A stretch of 64,000 bases of DNA, taken from positions 558,001 through 622,000 of the forward strand of contig NZ_JUIV01000001.1 in assembly GCF_004151235.1 (NCBI RefSeq). The letters run 5' to 3'. The notes beneath the pieces were generated by a model. It saw nothing but the letters and a program-made list of their open reading frames with translations, ran no database searches and was not told the origin of the DNA. The stretch's first letter is position 1. Every line of letters starts with the position of its first letter. Position numbers and translations under genes: made by a program. Below, in pieces: positions 24,338 to 34,316 of this stretch. The DNA is from Flavobacterium anhuiense. Lineage in GTDB: Bacteria > Bacteroidota > Bacteroidia > Flavobacteriales > Flavobacteriaceae.

Positions 24338-25300
24338 TTATGGTTGTGCAAAAGAAGCTCTAGCGCCTCCAGTTGTAAAAATAGCAGCAATTCTATTTTT
24401 CTGACCTGTTGAGAACATGTACATAGCAGCATCATCCACATAATCCATGTAGTTCATTGTCATTTCTACAGGTGTTCCAGAGCAAGTGCTATAGTGTGGG
24501 TAAGCAGGAACACCGTAGTTTGCTGTGTTATGAGTTGGAGTATCAGCAACAAGGTCGCTTCCGCAAGTTGCATCTCCCCAAATGTGGCGTAAGTTCATCC
24601 AGTGGCCTACTTCATGTGTAGCTGTTCTTCCTAAGTTAAATGGCGCATTTGCAGAACCAGATAAACCAAAGTATTTAGGATCGATCACTACTCCGTCAGT
24701 AGCAGAAGCGCCACCAGGGAATTGTGCATAACCTAAAATTCCGCCACCAATTACGCATGACCACATGTTTAGTTTTGTAGTTGGAGAAGTAGGTGCAATT
24801 CCGCCTTGAGCTGTTTTTTTCATAGCGTCATTTGTTCCCCAAGAAGTTTTTGTCGTAGATTTTCTAATAACTTGATCTAAAACAAAAGAGATTCCGATGT
24901 TTGCTTTAACTCCTGCGAATAATGCTGGCACATTATTGTAATCTGAGTTTAACGCGTTAAAATCTTTGTTTAGCACATCAATCTGTGATTGAATTTGTGC
25001 ATTTGAAATATTTTCAGCTGTAGTTCTATAAAGAACATTCACTACAACTGGAATTTCGATTTTACCATTTACCAAACGGCCAGTAAAATTTGAACCTGCG
25101 TGTTGTGCAGTAAAAGTTTCGATTTCATTCATTCTAATTGCCAATGTTGGATCGGCTTTCAATTGAGCTTCTAAAACTTCTTGTGTTGCACAACCTCTTC
25201 TTGAAGCAACGCTCGCATCTGCATTAGCAGAATCAGATTGTTCATTTTGACAAGCAAACAGCATTAATGCTGCAAATGTGGTAATAATAACTTTTTTCAT
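24338..25300 (-). CDS. M43 (pappalysin-like) zinc metalloprotease, lipoprotein
   Basis: 320 residues. A lipoprotein signal with lipobox (AALMLFACQN) precedes the propeptide-like region. The metzincin zinc site is H229-EVG-H233-WMNLR-H239, followed by the Met-turn in MTMNYMDYVDDAAMYMF. Cysteines in WSCVIGG, DATCGSD and YSTCSG fit the M43B disulfides. The family cleaves extracellular proteins and includes ulilysin and many flavobacterial secreted proteases. The protein ends shortly after the Met-turn helix, with no type IX sorting domain. It is a single gene. Confidence 0.92.
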   Translation of the reverse strand: MKKVIITTFAALMLFACQNEQSDSANADASVASRRGCATQEVLEAQLKADPTLAIRMNEIETFTAQHAGSNFTGRLVNGKIEIPVVVNVLYRTTAENISNAQIQSQIDVLNKDFNALNSDYNNVPALFAGVKANIGISFVLDQVIRKSTTKTSWGTNDAMKKTAQGGIAPTSPTTKLNMWSCVIGGGILGYAQFPGGASATDGVVIDPKYFGLSGSANAPFNLGRTATHEVGHWMNLRHIWGDATCGSDLVADTPTHNTANYGVPAYPHYSTCSGTPVEMTMNYMDYVDDAAMYMFSTGQKNRIAAIFTTGGARASFAQP

Positions 25301-25612
25301 AATAAATTGGGTTTTTTGTTATAAAAATGTTGATTAGTTGAATAATGCGGCAATTTTATAACAAAAAAATGTTATGTAAAAATATTACAAAGAAAATTTT
25401 GTCAGAAATTTTACAAACCCTTACAAATACTGATTCTTACAAAAAATGAATAAAAAATATTAATAAGTTTTTTCTTTCTTTGTTATTTTTTTAATGTAGT
25501 TTGTCGTGATTATCTGTAGTTTAACGATAAATTCAGACAATTAAATTGGTGGGAAAATCGAAATAAATCTTTAGAAGAGAATTTTTAGAATGACTTTTCG
25601 ATTTACAGATAT
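25301..25612. other. Gene-free AT-rich gap
   Basis: 312 bases between two minus-strand genes. I see no RNA gene, repeat arm or good hairpin. The leader of the M43 protease must lie here, but no convincing TTG/TAnnTTTG promoter stands out. Confidence 0.5.
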
Positions 25613-26506
25613 TTAAAATCTACTCTGCCAAAGCAACCATTCCTCTTCTTTCCAAAACATTTGAGGTTTAGAAAATTGGACTAAAATCGGTTCTAAAAAT
25701 TTATTTAGATTTTTATATTTTTCAATTAATTCTCCGTTAAACTCAATATTATAAATTTGTTTATCATCATAGGCTTCTTGTAAATCAAATGTTTCAGGAA
25801 GATTTATTATGATGTAATCTTCCCCAACTTGATAATTCAGGATATTTTGTTTGTTAGCATCATTTATTGTATTAAATCCGAGTTTATGATATAACTCTTT
25901 GCAGAGCGCTTGAATAATGTTAGGACCATCTATCCCATTTTTTAGATTAACTAAAAAAGAACTGTTTCGCCAAGTTAAATGTAAACTATTCAGGATTTTA
26001 GAACGTTGTAATTCTTTTACACTTAAAGATGTACTTTTAGGATATAAATAATCATTTACTGCCAAAGAGTATCCAGCACTTACATAGTAATAAGTTAGTG
26101 AATAGAAAGAATGGCTTATAAAATGATAAATTTCTTCCCATGAGATGTTTTCTTCAAACTCAAAGTAAATTATATTAGGAGTTTTATTTGGGAATTCTTT
26201 CTTAATATTTCGAATTAAAAAATTTACAGAATTTTTTTGTAATTGATTTTTGTTAGAATCGGTAAAAGATAACGTACAAACGTTATCAAAATCATGTTTA
26301 TCTATTATGCTGTTAAAAAGTTCGTGCCACTTACCATTAATATTTTTTAAATCGTGAGTTAAATATCTATAAGAGGAATAACTAGGATTAACAAAATCTA
26401 CAAAATCATTTATTAGTTCTTTGATAATATCTTTCTTGGGATCCTGATAAAAATAAAAAACAATGCTTTTTCTTAGACCGTAAAATTTATTATCAATCAA
26501 CTTCAT
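25613..26506 (-). CDS. Hypothetical protein, possible type VI immunity (DUF3396-like)
   Basis: 297 residues, cytoplasmic. The layout recalls the TsiV/DUF3396 type VI immunity family: an N-terminal beta-strand (IVFYFYQD), a middle YYYVSAGYSLAVNDY, a Gly-containing NGIDGPNIIQALCKELYHKL segment, a GEDYIIINLPE strand, and a C-terminus ending in WLLWQSRF. The match is by eye and weak. It is very AT-rich and Asn/Lys/Ile-rich, even for this genome. No effector, Rhs or VgrG gene is nearby, so it would be an orphan immunity gene. Confidence 0.5.
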   Translation of the reverse strand: MKLIDNKFYGLRKSIVFYFYQDPKKDIIKELINDFVDFVNPSYSSYRYLTHDLKNINGKWHELFNSIIDKHDFDNVCTLSFTDSNKNQLQKNSVNFLIRNIKKEFPNKTPNIIYFEFEENISWEEIYHFISHSFYSLTYYYVSAGYSLAVNDYLYPKSTSLSVKELQRSKILNSLHLTWRNSSFLVNLKNGIDGPNIIQALCKELYHKLGFNTINDANKQNILNYQVGEDYIIINLPETFDLQEAYDDKQIYNIEFNGELIEKYKNLNKFLEPILVQFSKPQMFWKEEEWLLWQSRF

Positions 26507-26594
26507 TTTAAAATGATTAAAAATTAAACAACAAAATTACATAACGTATTTTTGGAGTAAAATATTTATAGTTAAAAATTAAAAAAAAGATTTT

Positions 26595-27092
26595 TTATAA
26601 CGAAGTAATCTCATAAAGCGCTATGCTTGCAGCTTGCACAACATTCATACTGCTATTTTTACCAAACATATTGATATGCACAATTTGGTGAGAAATTTTT
26701 AGAAGTTCGTCTGATATTCCGTTAATTTCGCTCCCAATTAAAAGTGCAATTTTTTTGTCGAAAGGAATTGTAACTTCTTTTAAAGGTTTGCTGTTTGAAG
26801 TAATTTCTAAGGCAATAATTTCAAAATTATTTTCAGTCAAATAGGAGTGAAGATCTGTATAGTCTTCAATGATAGAATGAGGCACATGTAGATGTGTGCT
26901 GCGAGAAGTTTTATTGATTTTACGAGGTGTCAGCGGAATATCTTTTCCGAAAAAGATAATATTTTCAACTCCGAAAGCTTCAGAAATTCGGAACAAAGAA
27001 CCAATATTCTGCTGAAAGTAAATATGATCGCATACCAAAGTAATGGGAAATGTTTTTCTTTCAAATTGATTTTCTTCGTGAGTTAGCTGCAC
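26595..27092 (-). CDS. SpoU/TrmH-family RNA 2'-O-methyltransferase
   Basis: A 165-residue knotted methyltransferase. The three SpoU motifs are visible: motif 1 HIYFQQNIGSLFRISEAFG, motif 2 KIALLIGSEINGIS, motif 3 MFGKNSSMNVVQAASIALYE. The knot binds SAM and the enzyme methylates a ribose 2'-OH in tRNA or rRNA. There is no N-terminal RNA-binding extension, as in TrmL-type enzymes. It lies 10 bases downstream of the DUF4159 gene. The target base is not deducible. Confidence 0.9.
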   Translation of the reverse strand: MQLTHEENQFERKTFPITLVCDHIYFQQNIGSLFRISEAFGVENIIFFGKDIPLTPRKINKTSRSTHLHVPHSIIEDYTDLHSYLTENNFEIIALEITSNSKPLKEVTIPFDKKIALLIGSEINGISDELLKISHQIVHINMFGKNSSMNVVQAASIALYEITSL

Positions 27093-27102
27093 TTTCTAAA
27101 AT

Positions 27103-27741
27103 TTAATTGGTAAAAATATAATTGATAATGTTCGCACCCATTTTAAGCGCTTTGTCTCTTACGTTTGCAGGATCGTTGTGCACTTCTGGATCTTCCCAGC
27201 CGTCACCCAAATCACATTCGTAAGTGTAAAGTAATACTAGTTTATTTTCTATAAAAATTCCAAAAGCCTGCGGACGCGTTCCGTCATGCTCGTGAATTTT
27301 TGGCAATCCGTTTGGAAAAGTAAACGGTTTCTGAAAAATTGGATGATTTGCCGGAATTTCGACTAAATTATTATTTGGAAATATCTTTTTGATTTCTTTT
27401 CGAATAAACTGATCCATTCCGTAATTATCATCGATATGCAGAAAACCTCCAGCCGTTAGATAATTTCTCAAATTGGTTACATCACTATCGCTAAAAACAA
27501 CATTTCCGTGCCCCGTCATGTGCACAAACGGATACGAAAACAAATCTGGATTGCTTGGTTCTACAGTCGAAGGTTTGCTTTTGATACGTGTATTAATATT
27601 AGCATTGCAAAAACTGATCAAATTAGGCAAAGAAGTTGGGTTAGCATACCAATCGCCGCCGCCACTGTATTTAAGCAAAGCAATTTCTTGTGAAAAAGAA
27701 GAGATTGAAAAAAGTAATAATAAAAAGAATATTTTTTTCAT
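27103..27741 (-). CDS. DUF4159 domain secreted protein
   Basis: 212 residues with a signal peptide (MKKIFFLLLLFSISSFSQ). The DUF4159 domain fills the rest: ALLKYSGGGDWYANPTSLPN, FVHMTGHGNVVFSDSD, GGFLHIDDNYGMDQFIRKEI, LPKIHEHDGTRPQAFGIF and YECDLGDGWEDPEVHND. The fold is flavodoxin/GATase-like and no activity is established. In Bacteroidota the gene often sits near MoxR/DUF58 genes, but none is here. Probably cotranscribed with the SpoU methylase. Confidence 0.85.
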   Translation of the reverse strand: MKKIFFLLLLFSISSFSQEIALLKYSGGGDWYANPTSLPNLISFCNANINTRIKSKPSTVEPSNPDLFSYPFVHMTGHGNVVFSDSDVTNLRNYLTAGGFLHIDDNYGMDQFIRKEIKKIFPNNNLVEIPANHPIFQKPFTFPNGLPKIHEHDGTRPQAFGIFIENKLVLLYTYECDLGDGWEDPEVHNDPANVRDKALKMGANIINYIFTN

Positions 27742-27777
27742 TTGATTTTTTAATTATAAGGCTTTACCGTACTATTT

Positions 27778-27801
27778 GTCATTTCGACGAAGGAGAAATC
27801 T
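27778..27801. repeat. Single arm of the GTCATTTCGACGAAGGAG repeat
   Basis: This 24-base sequence is identical to the arm at 1196-1219 but has no inverse partner here; the following CACAAGTAGCTC also resembles the inner part of that element. It looks like a degraded or half copy. Confidence 0.8.
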
Positions 27802-27855
27802 TCACAAGTAGCTCGACAATGATTAGTAGGTTTCAATGATAAAGTTGTCTAGTAA

Positions 27856-28560
27856 CTATTCATTAAAAAAAACAACACTATGACAAGCCACAACAGCAGC
27901 TGTTTCTGTTCTCAAGCGCGTGTTTCCTAAAGTTACAGGTTTGTAATTGTTTTCTAATGCCAAAGCAATTTCCTTTTCGGAGAAATCACCTTCGGGACCA
28001 ATTAAAATGGTAACATCTTCATTTGGCTTTAAAACCTCTTTTAATGATTTTTTATCGGTTTCTTCGCAATGCGCTATCAATTGCAAGCCTTTTTGCTGCT
28101 GTTTGATAAAATCTTTAAACGAAATGGCTTCATTCAATTTTGGAAGAAACGTTTCGTTGCATTGTTTCATTGCCGAAAGAATGATTTTTTCAAAACGATC
28201 TCGATTAATGACTTTTCGCTCAGAACGATCGCAGAAAATAGGCGTAATTTCTTGAATGCCAATTTCGGTAGCTTTTTCCAAAAACCATTCAAAGCGATCA
28301 TTCATTTTAGTTGGAGCCACGGCCAAATGCAAGTGAAATTTTGGTTTCTCGGCATTTTTTATCGAAAGAACTTCAACGGTGCATTTATTGTCTGAAGCCA
28401 ATGTAATTTGCGTTTCAAACAATAATCCCGAGCCATTTGTAACGTGCAGAATATCTCCGTCTTTTTTTCTAAGAACTTTTATAATATGACGGCTTTCTTC
28501 TTTATCAAAAGAAAAGCTTTCTGTTGTTTCGTTTATATTCGGATTAAAAAATAACTGCAT
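27856..28560 (-). CDS. rsmE: 16S rRNA (uracil-1498-N3)-methyltransferase
   Basis: A 234-residue SPOUT-class enzyme that methylates U1498 of 16S rRNA. The N-terminal PUA-like domain is about 1-70 (HIIKVLRKKDGDILHVTNG). The knot motifs are EKATEIGIQEITPIFCDRSE, VTILIGPEGDFSEKEI and the C-terminal TLGNTRLRTETAAVVA, all diagnostic for RsmE. It lies 3 bases after the tsaD stop, an operon of translation-related genes. Confidence 0.95.
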   Translation of the reverse strand: MQLFFNPNINETTESFSFDKEESRHIIKVLRKKDGDILHVTNGSGLLFETQITLASDNKCTVEVLSIKNAEKPKFHLHLAVAPTKMNDRFEWFLEKATEIGIQEITPIFCDRSERKVINRDRFEKIILSAMKQCNETFLPKLNEAISFKDFIKQQQKGLQLIAHCEETDKKSLKEVLKPNEDVTILIGPEGDFSEKEIALALENNYKPVTLGNTRLRTETAAVVACHSVVFFNE

Positions 28561-28563
28561 GAT

Positions 28564-29586
28564 TTAAAATTCGATTCTTGCTTTAGAAACCACAGCAGAA
28601 GTTTCAAAACGATTAGATAAGTATTTTTGATAACCTACAATTCCAATCATTGCAGCATTGTCTGTTGTGTATTCAAATTTCGGAATAAAAGTTTTCCAGC
28701 CGTATTTGCTTTCGGTTTCTTTTAAAGTATTTCTAATTCCTGAATTTGCTGAAACTCCACCGCCAATGGCAATTTGCGTAATTCCGGTTTCTTTTACAGC
28801 CAGTTTAATTTTATCCATCAGAATCTCGATAATGGTATGCTGAATAGAAGCGCAAATGTCATTCAAGTTTTCTTCAATAAAATTCGGATTCTGCTGTTTG
28901 TTTTTTTGAATGAAATATAAAATAGCGGTTTTTAATCCAGAGAAACTAAAATCTAATCCCGGAACTTTCGGTTTTGTAAAAGGAAATGCTTTTGGATTTC
29001 CTTCCTTCGCATATTTATCAATCAAAGGTCCGCCAGGGTAAGGAAGTCCAAGAATTTTGGCGCTTTTATCAAATGCTTCTCCCACAGCATCGTCTGTAGT
29101 TTCTCCGATAATTTCCATATCAAAAAAACTATTCACTTTTACAATCTGAGTATGTCCTCCGCTAATCGTTAAAGCTAAAAAAGGAAATTCAGGTTTGTCG
29201 TAGCCTTCTTCATCAATAAAATGAGCCAATATATGAGCATGCATGTGATTTACAGCAATTAATGGAACATTTAAGGCCAATGATAATGATTTGCTGAAAG
29301 AAGTTCCCACCAATAAAGAGCCCATTAATCCTGGACCTTGTGTAAATGCGATTGCGCTTAACTGTTCTTTTTGTACATTTGCTTTACGAAGTGCAGCATC
29401 TATCACAGGGACAATATTCTGCTGGTGCGCTCGGGAAGCCAATTCGGGAACAACACCTCCGTATTGATTATGAATTAATTGATTGGCTACAACATTTGAC
29501 AATACTTTGTCGTTATGTAAAACCGCGGCAGCAGTATCATCGCATGAACTTTCGATGGCTAGAATAAAAACCTCTGGATTTTGCAT
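28564..29586 (-). CDS. tsaD: tRNA N6-threonylcarbamoyladenosine synthase subunit TsaD
   Basis: 340 residues, ASKHA fold. VFILAIESSCDDTAAAVL is the N-terminal ATPase-type motif. The metal-binding HMHAH lies near residues 120-124, and GGVSANSGIRNTL is the family glycine-rich motif. With TsaB, TsaE and TsaC it makes t6A37 in ANN-decoding tRNAs and is normally essential. I start at ATG 29586 (MQNPEVF); the upstream 11 codons are unlike the family. It is divergent from the TamB-like gene and in an operon with rsmE. Confidence 0.96.
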   Translation of the reverse strand: MQNPEVFILAIESSCDDTAAAVLHNDKVLSNVVANQLIHNQYGGVVPELASRAHQQNIVPVIDAALRKANVQKEQLSAIAFTQGPGLMGSLLVGTSFSKSLSLALNVPLIAVNHMHAHILAHFIDEEGYDKPEFPFLALTISGGHTQIVKVNSFFDMEIIGETTDDAVGEAFDKSAKILGLPYPGGPLIDKYAKEGNPKAFPFTKPKVPGLDFSFSGLKTAILYFIQKNKQQNPNFIEENLNDICASIQHTIIEILMDKIKLAVKETGITQIAIGGGVSANSGIRNTLKETESKYGWKTFIPKFEYTTDNAAMIGIVGYQKYLSNRFETSAVVSKARIEF

Positions 29587-29780
29587 ATAAAGGCACAAAT
29601 TTTGAATTATATTTGACAAATCAAATGATTATATCTCTTTGATTTAAGCAGTGCCCCAAAATTAAAGAATTTTTATCAAAAACAGCCGTTCTTTGTCTGT
29701 TCAAAATAAATTAAAAGAAAACTAAAATTAAAGAAGCTATCAAAAAAGTAAAGAAAATAATATCTAGAACCCTAATTGGG

Positions 29781-32700
29781 TTGATTTTACTTTTGTTAGC
29801 ATTGGCTATCATACTCTCTCTTCCTGTGGTTCAGACACAGATTGCTAATTATGTTACCAACAGATTAAATGAAGATTACAAGGTTAATATTAACGTTGAA
29901 AAAACGGCAATCAATATTTTTGGTGGAGTAAAATTGAAGAAAGTGACAATCCTAGATCATCATAAAAAAACGATGATTTATTCGGATATCATCACTACTG
30001 ATATTGCCAGTTTTAGTAGGCTCTTAGACGGAGATTTAATTTTTGGCGATTTACGTTTGACAGGTTTGATTTTTAATTTGAAAACCTACAAAGGTGAAGA
30101 TGAAAATAATATCAATAAATTTATCCAAGCTTTTGAGGTAGAGAATACGCCTAAGAAAAAATCAACCAAGCATTTTCTTCTGACGGCTAAAAACGCTTAT
30201 ATCGAAAAAGGAAGATTTTCTGTTGTTGATGAAAATAAAACTACTCCTAAATTCCTAGATTTTACAAAATTAAACGCTTACATCAGCGAGTTCAAATTGT
30301 ACGGACCAGATGTAAATACAAACATTCACCGATTTTCATTTATGGATCATCGCGGTTTGTATGTTTCTAATTTCGCAGGGAAATTCAGTTATACCAAAAA
30401 ACAGATTAAAGTTGAAAATCTGGCCATTAAAACCAAAAGATCTTCTATTTATGGTGTAGCCATTTTAAATTATAAACCATCAGATTTTCTTGATTTTACA
30501 GATAAAGTTCGATTTGATGTTTTGATTGATTCTTCTTCTATTGCAACCAATGATATTCGCCATTTTTATGATGGTTTGGGTAAAAATCAGCATTTTAAAC
30601 TGAAAACCAAATTAGACGGTCCTTTGAACAATATGACGCTTACAGGATTGAGACTAAGCGATACAAACGGATCAAAAATTAATGGAACAATCAATTTTAG
30701 AAATCTGTTGGGCAGTAAAGAACAGAAGTTTTCTATGGATGGAAAGTTTAGCAAACTGCTTTCTAGTTATGATGATTTGGTGATTTTGCTTCCTGGAGTT
30801 TTAGGAAAAAGGCTTCCGAAAGAAATGAAGCGAATTGGTAAATTTAATATTGTTGGGAAAGCTAAAGTTTCGACTGTAGCATTAGAAACCGCTTTTAAAA
30901 TCGCTACAGATGTAGGAAACGGCCAAGTAGATCTTCATTTAAATAATATGGATTTTATTGATAAGGCTTCTTATTCGGGAAATATTATTTTAGATAATTT
31001 TGATGTTGGCTCGGTTTTAAATAGAAAAGATATTGGAAAAACGACTTTGAATCTTGATGTTGATGGAGTTGGTTTTACTGAGAAATATTTGAATACGGTT
31101 ATTAAAGGAGACATCTCGAAACTGGATTATAATAAATACACTTATAATAATATAGTAGTAAACGGAAATTTTAAGCTTCCTTATTATAAAGGTCAAATTG
31201 CCATAAACGATCCGAATTTGAATTTAAATTTTGATGGTTTGTTGGATTTGAGTAAAAGAGAGAATCGCTATGATTTTCATATTAATGTAGAAAACTCGGA
31301 TTTAAGAAAACTTAAGTTTGTAAGCGATTCTATTTCGCGCTTTAGAGGAGATGTTGTCGTTCAACTATCTGGGAATTCTATTGAAAATCTTCAAGGAGAT
31401 ATTTTTATAAATGATGCAGAATATCAGAACCCAAAAGCTACTTATGTTTTTGACCAAGTAAATCTGAACTCAAGTTTTGATGCTGACCGTTTAAGAACCA
31501 TTACAGTAAGTTCTAATGATGTTGTAGACGGAAAAATTGTCGGTAAATTTAGATTTGATCAATTAGATAAATTGGTCATGAATTCGGTTGGTAGCTTATA
31601 TACCAATTATAAACCTTATAAAGTTAGAAAAGGGCAATTTCTGAATTTCAATTTCCGTGTTTATGATAAAGTGGTTGAAATGCTTTATCCAGAAATAAAC
31701 ATTGATTCGTCAACGGTTGTACGAGGAAAAATAGATTCAGATTTGCAGGAATTTAAATTCCGTTTCAGATCTAAAAAAATTACGGCTGACAAAAATACAT
31801 TTGACAACATACGTATTAATATCGATAATAAAAACCCACTTTACAATGCTTATGTCGAGTTAGATAGTATTAAGACACCTTATTATAAAATACGTGATTT
31901 TAACTTGATTAATGTTACGGCAAATGATACGCTTTTTGTTCGCTCTGAGTTTAAAGGCGGAGATAAAGGCGAAGATTATTTTAATCTGGATTTGTATCAT
32001 ACAATTGATAAAAACAAAAATAATATTGTCGGAATCAAAAAATCTGAAATGAAGTTTAAAGACTATATCTGGTATTTAAACGAAGACGCAGAAAAAGATA
32101 ATCAGATTGTTATTGATCAATATTTTAAAAATTTCAATTTTGATAATATTGTTTTATCTCATGAAAACCAGAAAATTGATTTAAACGGAGTTATAAAAGG
32201 AAAAGATTATAAAGATCTCGTACTGACCTTTGAGGATGTTGATATTAATAAAATTACCCCGGCAAATTCCAAATTTGTATTTAATGGTAATTTGAATGGA
32301 AACGTCAATTATAAACAGAATAAGAATGTTTACCAGCCCACGGCATCCATAAAAATTGATCATCTTGTCATGAATAGTACTGAATTGGGCACGCTTAATT
32401 TTGATATTTCTGGAGATGAATATTTTAGAAAGTTTACAGTTAACTCATCGATTCAGAATGGTTTTACCGAATCGTTTAGAGCAAACGGAACTTTTGCTGT
32501 AGAGAATAAAGAAACGATTATGGATATGAGCCTGAAATTAGAAGGCTTCAATCTGGCTACTTTAGGAACTATCGGTGGAGATGTTCTGTCAAATGTGCGC
32601 GGTTCTGTTTCTGGAAATGCAGCTGTTGTCGGGAATTTGAAGAAACCTGAAATCAACGGACGTTTGTATGTCGAAAAAGCTGGAATGACAATTCCGTACT

Positions 32701-34316
32701 TAAATACCGATTACGAATTAAGTGATCGAACGGTTATCGATTTGACTAATGAAAAATTCCTGTTTAGAAATAATCAGTTAACTGATACTAAATACGGTAC
32801 AAAAGGTCTGTTGAACGGAAGTATCGAACATCATAATTTTGGTGACTGGAAATTAGATTTAAATATTACTTCTAAACGTTTGGTAGCTTTAGATACAAAG
32901 GATAGTGATGATGCCGCTTATTTCGGAACAGCGTTCATAAATGGTACTGCTAGTATAAAAGGTCCTGTTGACGGTTTATTTATTAAGGTAGATGCAAAGT
33001 CCGAAAAAGGAACAGAAGTTAAGATTCCAATTAATAATACGCAAAGTGTTGGAGAAAGCAGCTGGATTCATTTTGTAACGCCAAAAGAAAAGTACAATCT
33101 AGAGAACGGAATTGTTGAGAAAACAAGAGACTATAATGGACTTGAGTTGGAGTTTGATTTTGATATTACGCCAGATGCTGAAGTAGAAGTTATTCTAGAT
33201 CGAAATTCGGGCCATGGTATGAAAGGAAAAGGATACGGATCGCTTTTGTTTAAAATTAATACTTTAGGTAAGTTTAATATGTGGGGAGATTTTCAGGCAT
33301 ACGAAGGAACTTATAATTTTAAATACGGCGGACTTATCGATAAAAAGTTTACGGTCAAAAAAGGTGGTTCGATTATTTGGGAAGGAAACCCAATGCGTGC
33401 CCAGCTGAATTTGGAAGCAGTTTATAAAACGCAAGCCAATCCAGCAGTTCTTTTGGATAATACTTCGTCATTCAACAAAAAAGTTCCCGTAGAGGTGGTT
33501 ATTGGATTAAGAGGGGATTTGGCAAGTCCAGAACCTAACTTCGATATTCAGTTTCCATCGGTAAGTAACGTTTTAAAATCGGAGATACAATATAAACTGG
33601 ATGATAAAGATATTCGCCAAACACAAGCTCTTTATTTGTTATCGACTGGTTCGTTTATGAGTACCGACGGATTTAGCCAGGGAGATTTCTCTGGAACATT
33701 GACAGAAACCGCTTCAAGTTTATTAGGAGGCATTATTAAGTCAGATAATGATAAAGTAAATATCGACTTAAACTACATTGCTGCAGATAGAAGAACAGGG
33801 CAGGAGGTTGACGGTCAGTTTGTGGCTAATATATCGTCTCAAATTAATGAAAGAATTACCATCAACGGAAAACTAGGAGTTCCAGTTGGAGGTGTAAATG
33901 AATCTGCGATTGTTGGAGATATTGAAATTTTGTATCGTGTAAATGAAGATGGTACAATGAACCTTCGTTTGTTCAATAAAGAAAATGATATTAATTATAT
34001 AGGACAAGGAATTGGTTATACGCAAGGTGTGGGTATCTCTTATGAGGTAGATTTTGATACTTTTAGTGAGCTTGTAAATAAGCTGTTTAAAAACCATAAA
34101 ATAGAAAAAGCTGTAAAAAGTTCTTCTCATGATGATCTTCAAGACTCATATCTTCCTGAGTATATGAATTTCTCAAGTAAGAAAGATTCAGAAAAAAACA
34201 AGAAAAAAGCAAAAGAGGAGGAAGAGAAAAAGAAAAAGGAGGAAGAAAAGAAGAAAAAAGAACAGGAACATACACCAAGCAATAATCAAGGATTAATTCC
34301 TGACAACGATTATTAA
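29781..34316 (+). CDS. tamB: TamB-like translocation/assembly module protein
   Basis: About 1511-1530 residues. One N-terminal transmembrane anchor is followed by a long repetitive beta-strand (AsmA/DUF490-like) shaft and the conserved TamB C-terminal domain (about 1060-1430; GKFNMWGDFQAYEGTYNFKY, GDLASPEPNFDIQFPSVSN). A Lys/Glu tail (about 1465-1495) ends the protein. TamB-type proteins span the periplasm and are thought to carry phospholipids or help outer-membrane protein assembly. The start is unresolved: 29781 is the first usual start codon (TTG), but it lies inside the hydrophobic helix. The frame continues upstream through a basic segment (about 29715-29780) with no ATG, GTG or TTG. 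The true start is probably an unusual codon there, such as ATT at 29727. Confidence 0.9.
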   Translation: MILLLLALAIILSLPVVQTQIANYVTNRLNEDYKVNINVEKTAINIFGGVKLKKVTILDHHKKTMIYSDIITTDIASFSRLLDGDLIFGDLRLTGLIFNLKTYKGEDENNINKFIQAFEVENTPKKKSTKHFLLTAKNAYIEKGRFSVVDENKTTPKFLDFTKLNAYISEFKLYGPDVNTNIHRFSFMDHRGLYVSNFAGKFSYTKKQIKVENLAIKTKRSSIYGVAILNYKPSDFLDFTDKVRFDVLIDSSSIATNDIRHFYDGLGKNQHFKLKTKLDGPLNNMTLTGLRLSDTNGSKINGTINFRNLLGSKEQKFSMDGKFSKLLSSYDDLVILLPGVLGKRLPKEMKRIGKFNIVGKAKVSTVALETAFKIATDVGNGQVDLHLNNMDFIDKASYSGNIILDNFDVGSVLNRKDIGKTTLNLDVDGVGFTEKYLNTVIKGDISKLDYNKYTYNNIVVNGNFKLPYYKGQIAINDPNLNLNFDGLLDLSKRENRYDFHINVENSDLRKLKFVSDSISRFRGDVVVQLSGNSIENLQGDIFINDAEYQNPKATYVFDQVNLNSSFDADRLRTITVSSNDVVDGKIVGKFRFDQLDKLVMNSVGSLYTNYKPYKVRKGQFLNFNFRVYDKVVEMLYPEINIDSSTVVRGKIDSDLQEFKFRFRSKKITADKNTFDNIRINIDNKNPLYNAYVELDSIKTPYYKIRDFNLINVTANDTLFVRSEFKGGDKGEDYFNLDLYHTIDKNKNNIVGIKKSEMKFKDYIWYLNEDAEKDNQIVIDQYFKNFNFDNIVLSHENQKIDLNGVIKGKDYKDLVLTFEDVDINKITPANSKFVFNGNLNGNVNYKQNKNVYQPTASIKIDHLVMNSTELGTLNFDISGDEYFRKFTVNSSIQNGFTESFRANGTFAVENKETIMDMSLKLEGFNLATLGTIGGDVLSNVRGSVSGNAAVVGNLKKPEINGRLYVEKAGMTIPYLNTDYELSDRTVIDLTNEKFLFRNNQLTDTKYGTKGLLNGSIEHHNFGDWKLDLNITSKRLVALDTKDSDDAAYFGTAFINGTASIKGPVDGLFIKVDAKSEKGTEVKIPINNTQSVGESSWIHFVTPKEKYNLENGIVEKTRDYNGLELEFDFDITPDAEVEVILDRNSGHGMKGKGYGSLLFKINTLGKFNMWGDFQAYEGTYNFKYGGLIDKKFTVKKGGSIIWEGNPMRAQLNLEAVYKTQANPAVLLDNTSSFNKKVPVEVVIGLRGDLASPEPNFDIQFPSVSNVLKSEIQYKLDDKDIRQTQALYLLSTGSFMSTDGFSQGDFSGTLTETASSLLGGIIKSDNDKVNIDLNYIAADRRTGQEVDGQFVANISSQINERITINGKLGVPVGGVNESAIVGDIEILYRVNEDGTMNLRLFNKENDINYIGQGIGYTQGVGISYEVDFDTFSELVNKLFKNHKIEKAVKSSSHDDLQDSYLPEYMNFSSKKDSEKNKKKAKEEEEKKKKEEEKKKKEQEHTPSNNQGLIPDNDY

